From Gammaproteobacteria bacterium UBA6968 (lineage in GTDB: Bacteria > Pseudomonadota > Gammaproteobacteria > Pseudomonadales > Azotimanducaceae): DNA of 25,665 nucleotides. The notes beneath the pieces were generated by a model, which did not search any database, was not told the DNA's origin, and saw nothing but the letters and a program-made list of their open reading frames with translations. The translations under genes and the position numbers were made by a program. Below are positions 16,344-23,935 of this stretch, piece after piece. The first letter of the stretch is position 1. Each line of letters opens with the position of its first letter. The stretch spans positions 1 through 25,665 of the forward strand of contig DJYW01000002.1 of NCBI GenBank assembly GCA_002450255.1, in the 5' to 3' direction.

Positions 16344-16757
16344 ATGGCAGCTTTGCCGGATTGGGTGAAAGAACACATTGAAATGTATTTGCGCACAGAT
16401 GGCGAAGAGGGCCACATTTGGCGTGGCGTGACGACATTGCTGCTAACGACTATAGGTAAGCAAAGTGGTGCCCCGCGTCTTCTGCCCTTGATCTATGGTG
16501 AATTCGATGCAGGTCACATCATCATTGCATCCAAGGGTGGCCATCCTGAACATCCGAGCTGGTACACAAATTTAGTAGCGGAACCCCGGGTCAAACTACA
16601 GGTGAAAGGAGACAAGTTCGCGGCGCGCGCGGAGACGATTACCGATGCCCGTCGCGATACGCTCTGGCAAATCATGGTCGACATATGGCCGCCGTATACT
16701 GAATACCAGGCCAAAACGGATAGACAGATTCCAGTGGTGCTGCTCACGCGCGATTAG
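16344..16757 (+). CDS. Nitroreductase-family deazaflavin-dependent oxidoreductase (DDN/split beta-barrel)
   Basis: The 137-residue protein carries the family signature LLLTTIGKQSGAPRLLPLIY (32-51), which binds the deazaflavin phosphate, then IIIASKGGHPEHPSWYTNL (59-77) and EPRVKLQV. Mycobacterial members such as Ddn use F420H2 to reduce quinones or nitro compounds. Proteobacterial members are less studied and may use F420, FMN or another ligand. GAGGAGGG precedes the ATG. It follows the membrane protein by 30 bases. No F420 synthesis gene lies in this window. Confidence 0.87.
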   Translation: MAALPDWVKEHIEMYLRTDGEEGHIWRGVTTLLLTTIGKQSGAPRLLPLIYGEFDAGHIIIASKGGHPEHPSWYTNLVAEPRVKLQVKGDKFAARAETITDARRDTLWQIMVDIWPPYTEYQAKTDRQIPVVLLTRD

Positions 16758-16900
16758 CTCGCGTACTCGACGTTTGTCTATCAGGAACGCAAGACGGGGT
16801 TGCTTTCGCGTCTTTGACAGGCGGCATTTGCTAAGCGGCGCTACCCTCGGCTTCGGACAGCGCGTGACAGTTTGAGAGAGCCGCGGTGCCGAGTATGTGA

Positions 16901-17254
16901 TTACTTAGGTTCTCGCTGCCGCCATAAAAATGCCGCAACCACGGTCATCACGCCGCCTTGCAAGGCGATAATCCATCCAGGCAGGAAAAACGCGCCGAGC
17001 ATTAGCAGGGCGAGCATACTGCCGATAGCAGTGATCTTAGTACGCCGTGTGATGCTGCGATCGCGTTGCCAATTCTGGATCGGCGGCCCAAACCGAGGAT
17101 GGTTCAACAGCCAATGGTGTAAACGCTCAGAACCGCGCGAGAATGCGATTGCTGCCAGCAGCAGGAAGGGCGTGGTTGGTAGCAGCGGTAAAGCGATGCC
17201 CGCGATGGCTAAGCCTATACACAACCAACCAATTGCGATCCAAACAATATTCAT
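16901..17254 (-). CDS. YbaN/DUF454 inner-membrane protein
   Basis: The 117 residues fit the DUF454 family: an N-terminal helix with GIALPLLPTTPFLLLAA (19-35), the loop FSRGSERLHHWLLNHPRFG (38-56) and NWQRDRSI (61-68), then two more helices at about 74-92 and 94-110. The function is not known. It is convergent with the deazaflavin-type gene, with 143 bases between them. Confidence 0.9.
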   Translation of the reverse strand: MNIVWIAIGWLCIGLAIAGIALPLLPTTPFLLLAAIAFSRGSERLHHWLLNHPRFGPPIQNWQRDRSITRRTKITAIGSMLALLMLGAFFLPGWIIALQGGVMTVVAAFLWRQREPK

Positions 17255-17846
17255 GCGCCTGATGCCAGTCCTAGAGCGGGCAGGCTAACTCATTGGCGAC
17301 GGCACGACGAGACTAAAACAACGGGATAAAACGAGTATTTGGTGACTGGCAAAGCGCCGCTAAGGCGTGAATAATGAACGCTGAGGGCGACCGGTTGAGC
17401 GGGACAAGCGGTCGTAAAGGCGGAAAAGAATAAATCAAAGAAAACCCTTAAAAGTGCGGTTAAAAAACGCATCTAAGAGCGCTTAGAGTTGATTGGACAA
17501 AGCGTCAGAGCAGCGCACGGTTGTTGCGCGCGCGCGCGGGCACTTCGGGTGGGAAACCTTGATCCGGGTGGCTTTGAAGCCGGCTGATTTTCGAGTCCAC
17601 GGATCTCTAGGCGAGCTGATCAAGAGAACCGCCCGAGCTTTAACTGACATCTTTTTCTGAAATTTGGATTTCGGGTTCTGATTAGGCGTTTCTGTTTAGG
17701 CTCTAATTTAGGATTTCGGTTGGGAAGTTTCGACCAGATCGTAGACTAAAAAAACTAATCTAGAATCTATCTTGGCTGGTGGCACTTTTGGTTTGTGTGG
17801 GACAAGCCTCGGCAGATTCTATAAAGATCGAGATGAGGGGACAGCT
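17255..17846. other. 592-bp intergenic region ahead of the sugar-oxidation genes
   Basis: This is the longest gap in the window, lying between the divergent DUF454 and transporter genes. It holds an alternating GC tract (gcgcgcgcgcgcg, 17526-17538) and a degenerate 14-bp repeat near 17676-17703. Short open frames here lack ribosome binding sites and recognisable protein features. It should contain the transporter operon promoter, but no -35/-10 pair stands out. Confidence 0.65.
17676..17712. repeat. Degenerate 14-bp repeat in the transporter upstream region
   Basis: ttctgattaggcgt (17676-17689) is followed by ttctgtttaggctc (17690-17703), with ten of fourteen bases shared. A shifted tttagg occurs once more at 17707-17712. 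This is the weakest of the 14-bp repeats. Confidence 0.5.
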
Positions 17847-19148
17847 ATGCTTGCAGCCGGAGGAGATGCGGCTAATCGTCGTTTGTTGTTTATTCTGTCT
17901 AATCTATCCATTCTGATGATTGGGCTGGGCTTTGCGGTGCGCTCCAGCATTGCGGGCGATCTGCAAACGGACTTGTTTGATGCCTTAGATTTGGCGCGCA
18001 GCGCTACCATGGTTGGCGAGGTTATTGCCGCCACTTTCATCGGCTTTGCTTTAACGCTGTTGTTTGGTGGTGCACTCGTCGACCTAATCGGCATGCGACT
18101 CATGTTGGGCCTCGCTGCGGTCGGCTACATCCTGGGGAGCTTGTTGGTCGTGGCGGCACTCAGTATGGCTGGGTCCATGGCTGCTTACTGGACGATTTAT
18201 GCCGGTCTGCTTCTCACCGGACTGGGTTGGGGCGCGGTTGAGGCCGCTTCTAATCCTTTAGTCGCTGCTATATATCCCGAAGAAAAAACCCATCGCTTAA
18301 ATATTTTGCACGCCTGGTGGCCGGCTGGTGTTGCGATTGGCAGTTTGCTCGGTATAGGCATTGACGCGATTGGCTGGGACTGGCGGCTCAATTTGCTGCT
18401 GTTAACTGTGCCGGCGATCGTGCTGATTGCGTTGATCGCCAAGGCAGATTTTCCCGTGACCGAGCGCGTTGCCATGGGGCTGAGTTATCAAGATATGTTT
18501 GCGCAATTGCTGCGATCACCGGGATTCTTTATCTGGCTGCTCTGCATGATGGGCACGGTTACTGCGGAACTGGCACCAGGCCAATGGGTCGACATTACCC
18601 TGACCAATACTTTGGGGATCAGCGGTCTGTGGATTTTGATCTACACCAGCACGCTGATGTTTGTTGGGCGTCACTTTGCCGGTCCCATCGTCGCGCGTAT
18701 CTCCAGCACGGGATTGCTGACCCTGAGTTGCGTTGGCGCAGCACTCGGGCTGTATGCGCTGTCGCTGGCGGATTCTGCGTTGGGAGCATTTTTGGCAGCG
18801 ACTTTATGGGGGCTTGGCGTGTGCTTCCTCTACCCTACTATGCTGGGCAACGTAGCGGAGCGTTATCCCGCGGGCGGCGCGCTGATGTTGGGCATGATGG
18901 GCTTTGCCGGCGGCATGGCAACCCAGTACGTGCTGCCGCAAATGGGCGCGATCTTTGATAGCGCTAAAATTGAAGCGGCCGGTAGCGTTGCGGTTTTACG
19001 CACACTTAGCGGTAGCGAGTTGGACGCAGTCGTGCGCATTGCCTCGATCGAGTCGTTCCAGGCCGTAGCAATTATTCCGGCGTTACTGGTGCCGATATTT
19101 TTCGTTTTATGGCGGCGCGATCGGGCGGCGCAGGTGACCACAGAATAG
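17847..19148 (+). CDS. MFS transporter, sugar-type (fucose/glucose permease-like)
   Basis: The 433-residue protein has about twelve membrane segments. GLGWGAVEAASNPLVAAIYP and EKTHRLNILHAWWPAGVAIG, with conserved His-Ala-Trp-Trp-Pro, resemble the FucP-like sugar:proton symporters. ATG at 17847 is chosen because GAGGGG (17835-17840) lies six bases before it and because the longer frame back to a TTG at 17772 lacks a ribosome binding site and would add a non-hydrophobic tail. It heads a four-gene + strand run with the Tat-signal subunit, GMC oxidoreductase and ThuA-domain protein, so it probably imports the sugar product of that oxidation. The substrate is unknown. Confidence 0.88.
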   Translation: MLAAGGDAANRRLLFILSNLSILMIGLGFAVRSSIAGDLQTDLFDALDLARSATMVGEVIAATFIGFALTLLFGGALVDLIGMRLMLGLAAVGYILGSLLVVAALSMAGSMAAYWTIYAGLLLTGLGWGAVEAASNPLVAAIYPEEKTHRLNILHAWWPAGVAIGSLLGIGIDAIGWDWRLNLLLLTVPAIVLIALIAKADFPVTERVAMGLSYQDMFAQLLRSPGFFIWLLCMMGTVTAELAPGQWVDITLTNTLGISGLWILIYTSTLMFVGRHFAGPIVARISSTGLLTLSCVGAALGLYALSLADSALGAFLAATLWGLGVCFLYPTMLGNVAERYPAGGALMLGMMGFAGGMATQYVLPQMGAIFDSAKIEAAGSVAVLRTLSGSELDAVVRIASIESFQAVAIIPALLVPIFFVLWRRDRAAQVTTE

Positions 19149-19183
19149 TAATCAACTTAGCGATTGATGGAGTGACATTCTAT

Positions 19184-19741
19184 ATGGATAGACGAGATGT
19201 TTTAAAAACCATTGGCTTACTGCTGGGTTCAGCGGTAACCGCTTCCTGCGAACGTGCTGTTACCGTGCCTGCGGAAGCTCGCGCCGGATACAGCTCGTTG
19301 CTAAGCGATGTTCAGGCAGCCACAGCGCACCGCTGTGTGGATCTTATTATTCCAACCACGGACACCCCCGGCGCGCTCGCTGCAGGTGTAGATAAGTTTA
19401 TCGACTATGCGGTTTCAGTTTGGTTTACCGATGCCGAACGCAAACGTTTTATTGTTGGTCTGGATCGCCTCAATCGAGTCGCTGCAGCAGCTGGCGGCGA
19501 CTTTGTCGATTTGCCCGCAGCGAAACAGAGCGAGCTGCTTAGCGCTGAAGAAGCAATAAGCGGAGCACGCGATGGCGCATTGGCTGCCGGTGATTTTTTT
19601 GCACAGATCAAGGAGCTGACGGTGGTTGGCTACTACTTTTCTGAAGTGGGCGCCAAACAGGAATTGGCCTACATGCCAATGCCGGGTTATTACGATGGCT
19701 TCTTCAAATTCAACAAGGTGGGCAAGCAATGGGCGAGTTAA
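19184..19741 (+). CDS. Gluconate 2-dehydrogenase subunit 3-like gamma subunit with Tat signal
   Basis: The 185-residue protein begins MDRRDVLKTIGLLLGSAVTASC: a twin-arginine motif (Arg3-Arg4), hydrophobic stretch, and a Cys22 that could be lipidated. CVDLIIPTTDTPGALAAGV (51-69) and FIDYAV are typical of the small subunit of membrane-bound FAD sugar dehydrogenases, which carries the catalytic GMC subunit out through the Tat system. Start 19184 is preferred because it places the twin Arg at the N-terminus; GGAG (19169-19172) lies eleven bases upstream. Its last 13 bases overlap the GMC gene, so the two are translationally coupled and probably form one complex. Confidence 0.86.
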   Translation: MDRRDVLKTIGLLLGSAVTASCERAVTVPAEARAGYSSLLSDVQAATAHRCVDLIIPTTDTPGALAAGVDKFIDYAVSVWFTDAERKRFIVGLDRLNRVAAAAGGDFVDLPAAKQSELLSAEEAISGARDGALAAGDFFAQIKELTVVGYYFSEVGAKQELAYMPMPGYYDGFFKFNKVGKQWAS

Positions 19742-21438
19742 ACACAGCAGTAGTTGAAGCAGTGGATGCCATTGTGGTGGGGTCCGGTATTTCGGGCGGT
19801 TGGGCCGCGAAGGAACTCAGCGAGCAGGGCTTACAGGTTTTGATGTTGGAGCGCGGCAAGCCGCTAGAGCATGGCAGTGGCTACATTGGTGAGCATCAAC
19901 CGACCTGGGAGCGGCCCAATAAAGGTTTGCGGCCACGTGAGCTCTATGACCAGGAGTATGAGATTCAATCTACGTCTTATGCTTTTGATGAAACCACACG
20001 ACACTTTTGGAATAACGACGCCGAAAACCCCTATGACTGGAATCCAGATGATCCCTTCCATTGGTTGCGCGCAGACGTCGTGGGCGGCCGGTCGTTATTG
20101 TGGGCGCGGCAAAGCTATCGTTGGAGCGATCTCGATTTCGCTGCCAATAAAAACGAGGGCATCGCAATCGACTGGCCAATTCGCTATGCGGATATTGCGC
20201 CCTGGTACAGCCATGTGGAGCGTTTTATCGGGGTCAGCGGGCAAGCTCTTGGTTTGTCGCATTTACCGGATAGCGAATTTCAAAAACCCATGGAAATGAA
20301 TGTCGTGGAACAGGCGGTAGCGCAGTCGCTACGAGCGTCGCATCCGGAGCGTGTCATGACGATTGGTCGTACGGCGACCCTGACGGAACCGTTAGATGGA
20401 CGCGCACCGTGTCATTATTGTGGACCCTGTCAGCGTGGTTGTTCCGGCGGTTCTTATTTCAGCTCGCTGTCGAGTACGCTGCCTGCAGCACGTAAGACTG
20501 GTAACTTCACGTTGCGCGCTAACGCTTTGGTTGAGGGTTTAGATTATGATCCGGTGACGCAGCGCGTGACCGGTGTGCGCGTCGTCGATACCCAAACTCA
20601 GGCACGGACCCGCTATACCGCCAAGGTTGTTTTCTTGTGCGCGTCTACAGTGGGGTCTACGCAGATTTTGCTGAACTCGATCTTGGCCGATAGTGATCGT
20701 AGCTTTGCTAATGGCAGTGATGCATTGGGTCGCTACATGATGGATCACACTTATGCTGCCGGTGCGCGTGGTTTGATTCCAGGCTATGAAGAATATTACC
20801 CCTACGGTTATCGACCTAACGGTATATATATACCGAGATTCCGAAATGTTGAAGGTGACGATGGCCTTGGTTTTAATCGGGGCTATGGCTATCAAGGTGG
20901 TGCGGGGCGTGCCTCCTGGTCGGATATGGCCAAGCTGACGCCAGGTTTCGGCAAGGACTTCAAACATAGCCTGCGGACCCCTGGCCCTTGGTTTATGCAG
21001 CTTGGCGCTTTTGGCGAAATTCTGCCATACCAACAGAATCGAATGACTTTACATGCCAGCAAGACCGATCGCTTTGGTATGCCACTGGCGAGCTTTCACT
21101 TTGAGTTTGGCGAAAACGAAAAGCGTCAGCGCCAGGACTCTATCGAACAGGCGGTACAAATGCTGGAAGCAGCTGGTGCGCAAAATATTCAAACCTACGA
21201 TGCACCGATGATTGGTGGTGCGGCAATCCACGAAATGGGGACTGCGCGAATGGGTGACGACCCCACTGAGGCGGTGCTCAATGCGCATAATCAGGCGCAC
21301 GCAGCGGCTAACTTGTTTGTCACAGACGGTGCGTGTATGACTTCCGCATCATGCGTGAATCCCTCGTTGACTTATATGGCGCTGACCGCCCGGGCTGCTA
21401 ATTACGCGGTACAACAGATTAAAGATGGGGCGATATAG
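19729..21438 (+). CDS. GMC-family FAD-dependent sugar/alcohol dehydrogenase, catalytic subunit
   Basis: The 569 residues have the FAD-binding VVGSGISGG (16-24) and ERGKPLEHG (41-49), the VVGGRSLLWA segment (117-126), and the C-terminal active-site pair His501 (IHEMGTARMGDDP) and Asn544 (NPSLTYMAL). Cys228, Cys231, Cys234 and Cys238 (CHYCGPCQRGC) match the Fe-S cluster motif of bacterial FAD-glucose and fructose dehydrogenases, which pass electrons to a cytochrome or quinone. It has no signal peptide of its own and starts inside the preceding subunit gene, fitting co-export with it. Related enzymes of 3-keto-sugar pathways (LacA type) oxidise glycosides at C3. The substrate here is inferred only broadly. 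Confidence 0.9.
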   Translation: MGELNTAVVEAVDAIVVGSGISGGWAAKELSEQGLQVLMLERGKPLEHGSGYIGEHQPTWERPNKGLRPRELYDQEYEIQSTSYAFDETTRHFWNNDAENPYDWNPDDPFHWLRADVVGGRSLLWARQSYRWSDLDFAANKNEGIAIDWPIRYADIAPWYSHVERFIGVSGQALGLSHLPDSEFQKPMEMNVVEQAVAQSLRASHPERVMTIGRTATLTEPLDGRAPCHYCGPCQRGCSGGSYFSSLSSTLPAARKTGNFTLRANALVEGLDYDPVTQRVTGVRVVDTQTQARTRYTAKVVFLCASTVGSTQILLNSILADSDRSFANGSDALGRYMMDHTYAAGARGLIPGYEEYYPYGYRPNGIYIPRFRNVEGDDGLGFNRGYGYQGGAGRASWSDMAKLTPGFGKDFKHSLRTPGPWFMQLGAFGEILPYQQNRMTLHASKTDRFGMPLASFHFEFGENEKRQRQDSIEQAVQMLEAAGAQNIQTYDAPMIGGAAIHEMGTARMGDDPTEAVLNAHNQAHAAANLFVTDGACMTSASCVNPSLTYMALTARAANYAVQQIKDGAI

Positions 21439-21541
21439 ACGCGGCCTAAACAGAAGGCCGCAGGAGGGGCCGCAAGAGACGGTGCCGAGGATGAACCGAA
21501 ACAGGAACAGTTACCGCATGCTTGAGATTAAGGATTAACCG

Positions 21542-22423
21542 ATGACGCGAACCCGACAAATAACGCTTACGGTAGGGGTAGCAATGCTACTCGTTGTCGC
21601 TTTTTTGGTCGCTCAGAATTGGGCTTTGCTGCGCGCGGTAGTGAATCAACCACAAATGTTTCGCGAACCAGTGCTTGATCACAAACCGGTGACGTTGCGC
21701 GAAGAGATGGGTGCTGTGCCGATCCTCAGTTTTTCGAAGACCAACTGGTACCGGCACCACGATAGCATAGTGGCAGCGACGAATATGCTCGATGAATTGG
21801 CGGAGGCCAACGGCTGGACCATCTACCACACGGAAAATGGCGGCGTTTTTACCGCCGCTAATCTGGCGCGTTTTCGGTTGCTGATTCTGAATCACAAGAG
21901 CGGCACTGTGTGGACTGCCGAGCAGCGTCAGGCGGTGCGTCGCTATGTTGAGGGTGGCGGTACGATCCTCGCGTATCACGCTGCAGGCGGTGACAACACT
22001 TATGCCTGGGACTGGTATATCAACGAATTGCTCCGCGCCCAGTTTGTCGATCATCCTATGACCAAGCATATTCAACAGGCTACGTTGGTTGTTGAAGATC
22101 ATACCCACCCTGCGACTCAACATTTACCCGCCGCTTGGGTCCGTTCCGATGAGTGGTACAACTTTGTGGCTAGTCCACGGGATCGCGTCAATGTGTTGAT
22201 CAGTATTGATGAATCGACCTATGACCCGGAACAGAGTCCCATGGGCGATGACCATCCAATGGTCTGGTGGCATACGGTTGGTGCCGGACGCATTTTCTAC
22301 AGTGCTTTGGGGCATACCCCAGAAACCTATCAAGAGCCTGCATTTCGTCAGTTTATGCAAGCAGCGATAACCTGGGGGTTAGACCGCAATGCTGTGCCAA
22401 CTAACGCGACAGCGAATCGTTAG
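21542..22423 (+). CDS. Membrane-anchored ThuA-domain protein
   Basis: The 293-residue protein starts with a single hydrophobic helix (about 8-25), then a ThuA-like glutamine-amidotransferase-fold domain: ILSFSKTNWYRHHDSI, LLILNHKSG, AYHAAGG, FVDHP, SDEWYNF, and HPMVWWHTVGAGRIFYSALGH followed by TPETYQEPAF. ThuA proteins take part in keto-sugar metabolism, for example of trehalose in Sinorhizobium. The anchor would put the domain in the periplasm, the same side as the Tat-exported oxidoreductase. The gene follows the GMC gene by 103 bases. No strong Shine-Dalgarno is visible at the ATG (TAAGGATT nearby). Confidence 0.85.
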   Translation: MTRTRQITLTVGVAMLLVVAFLVAQNWALLRAVVNQPQMFREPVLDHKPVTLREEMGAVPILSFSKTNWYRHHDSIVAATNMLDELAEANGWTIYHTENGGVFTAANLARFRLLILNHKSGTVWTAEQRQAVRRYVEGGGTILAYHAAGGDNTYAWDWYINELLRAQFVDHPMTKHIQQATLVVEDHTHPATQHLPAAWVRSDEWYNFVASPRDRVNVLISIDESTYDPEQSPMGDDHPMVWWHTVGAGRIFYSALGHTPETYQEPAFRQFMQAAITWGLDRNAVPTNATANR

Positions 22424-22543
22424 GCGGATTCACCCTGGCATGCTAAAAAGTGAGTGTTAGAAGCTGTTTTTAAAAGCCGTGGTCAAGGAATTACTGAGGT
22501 CGCGTGGGGCGAACGGAGTTGTAAGTTTTTAGAGGAGAGAGCG

Positions 22544-23830
22544 ATGAACTTTGATATACCGGCTGATTTAAAAGCCTATTTAGATGAACTCGATGCGTTT
22601 ATCGAGACGGAGATAAAGCCGTTAGAACAGTCTAACGACAATATTCGGTTTTTTGATCATCGTCGCGAAGACGCGCGCACGGATTGGGAGCGCGGTGGCT
22701 TGCCGAATGAAGCGTGGGAGAAGCTGCTTGGTGAAGCCCGTCGCCGCGCAGACGCAGCAGGCCACTATCGGTATCCCCTGCCTAAGGAATATGGGGGTCA
22801 GGAAGGCACCAATTTGGGTATGGCTATTATTCGCGAGCACTTTGCCGCTAAAGGTTTGGGCCTGCATAACGATCTGCAGAACGAGCACTCTATTGTTGGT
22901 AACAATGTGGGTCTGTTGCTGATGATTGAGTACGGTACAGATGAGCAGAAGGCGGCATGGATTGATGACCTAGCAGAGGGCCGTGCCGGTTTCGCTTTTG
23001 GCATAACTGAGCCGGATCACGGTTCTGACGCCACCCACATGGAAACCACCGCGGTGCGCGATGGTGACGAATGGATTATTAATGGTTCGAAGACCTGGAA
23101 CACCGGTATTCATAAGGCGAAGTACGATCTTATCTTTGCGCGTACCAGCGGCGAGGCCGGGGACGGCAAAGGTATTACAGCGTTTTTGACACCCACGGAT
23201 AGCGAAGGTTTTAAAGTCGAAGAGATGCTGTGGACCTTCAATATGCCCACAGACCATGGCCGCGTGTCGATGCAGGATGTGCGCGTGCCGAATGCAGCGA
23301 TTTTTGGTGGTGAAGGCCGCGGCTTGGGGGTCGTCCAGCACTTCTTTAACGAAAACCGTATTCGCCAGGCGGCTTCCTCGCTGGGTGCTGCGCAGTTCTG
23401 CATTAATGAATCCATTGCTTATGCTAAAGAAAGGGCACCTTTCGGTAAGCCGTTGGCTGCCAATCAAGGCATACAGTTTCCGTTAGTTGAGTTGCAGACC
23501 CAATGCGAAATGCTGCGTGCACTGATCCATAAGACGGCTTGGCAAATGGATACGTACGGCGCTTTTTCTGTTTCTGACAAAGTGTCTATGTGTAATTACT
23601 GGTCAAATCGCCTGTGTTGTGAAGCAGCGGATCGAGCGATGCAGGTGCATGGTGGCCTAGGCTATTCTCGTCACAAGCCGTTCGAGCATATCTACCGACA
23701 TCATCGCCGTTACCGAATTACCGAAGGGGCTGAAGAAATCCAAATGCGTCGTGTCGCCGGCTACCTGTTTGGTTTTATGAGTCAGCATGCGCCAAAGGGT
23801 GTCGACGAAACCGCCGCACCGTCGAGCTAA
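22544..23830 (+). CDS. Acyl-CoA dehydrogenase (ACAD10/11- and LvaC-like)
   Basis: The 428 residues have the usual acyl-CoA dehydrogenase parts: FAFGITEPDHGSD (150-162), GSKTWNTG (181-188), the flavin segment RAPFGKPLAANQGIQ (297-311), QVHGGLGYSR (367-376) and YRITEGAEEIQ with the expected catalytic base Glu394. The ATG at 22544 follows AGAGGAGAG (22531-22539); the frame open from 22454 lacks a ribosome binding site. It sits 91 bases before a gene for an APH-fold kinase, the pairing seen fused in ACAD10/11 and separate in LvaA/LvaC, where the dehydrogenase-fold enzyme removes phosphate from a 4-phospho-acyl-CoA to give the enoyl-CoA. That role is inference. Confidence 0.9.
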   Translation: MNFDIPADLKAYLDELDAFIETEIKPLEQSNDNIRFFDHRREDARTDWERGGLPNEAWEKLLGEARRRADAAGHYRYPLPKEYGGQEGTNLGMAIIREHFAAKGLGLHNDLQNEHSIVGNNVGLLLMIEYGTDEQKAAWIDDLAEGRAGFAFGITEPDHGSDATHMETTAVRDGDEWIINGSKTWNTGIHKAKYDLIFARTSGEAGDGKGITAFLTPTDSEGFKVEEMLWTFNMPTDHGRVSMQDVRVPNAAIFGGEGRGLGVVQHFFNENRIRQAASSLGAAQFCINESIAYAKERAPFGKPLAANQGIQFPLVELQTQCEMLRALIHKTAWQMDTYGAFSVSDKVSMCNYWSNRLCCEAADRAMQVHGGLGYSRHKPFEHIYRHHRRYRITEGAEEIQMRRVAGYLFGFMSQHAPKGVDETAAPSS

Positions 23831-23899
23831 CGGATAACCCGGGCTGTTAGCCGAAAGCGACCAGACGATAGCCAGCGGCTTAACAAAGACAGGCTAAAG

Positions 23900-23935
23900 A
23901 TAGATGAGCGATAGGCAATAGATGAGCGAGAATGA
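23900..23935. repeat. 18-bp tandem duplication spanning the start of the kinase gene
   Basis: atagatgagcga occurs at 23900-23911 and at 23918-23929, 18 bases apart. Each copy holds an ATG-AGC-GA sequence. The upstream ATG (23904) opens a five-codon frame, MSDRQ, whose TAG stop (23919-23921) touches the real start at 23922. Confidence 0.75.

Noticed and set aside
16872..17288. 138-residue open frame on the + strand
   Set aside because: It is antisense to the DUF454 gene, which has the family signature; this frame has none.
17290..17472. 60-residue open frame on the - strand with a hydrophobic N-terminus
   Set aside because: Only the first 20 residues look membrane-like; no ribosome binding site or homology is apparent, so it is not supported as a gene.
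17526..17538. Alternating GC tract that might form Z-DNA
   Set aside because: It is only 13 bases long and nothing ties it to a function.
20539..21033. 164-residue open frame on the - strand
   Set aside because: It lies wholly inside the GMC oxidoreductase gene, whose motifs are unmistakable, and its translation shows no recognisable domain or ribosome binding site.
22454..22543. Upstream extension of the acyl-CoA dehydrogenase frame
   Set aside because: The extra 30 residues start without a ribosome binding site, while the ATG at 22544 follows a strong one and matches the family N-terminus.
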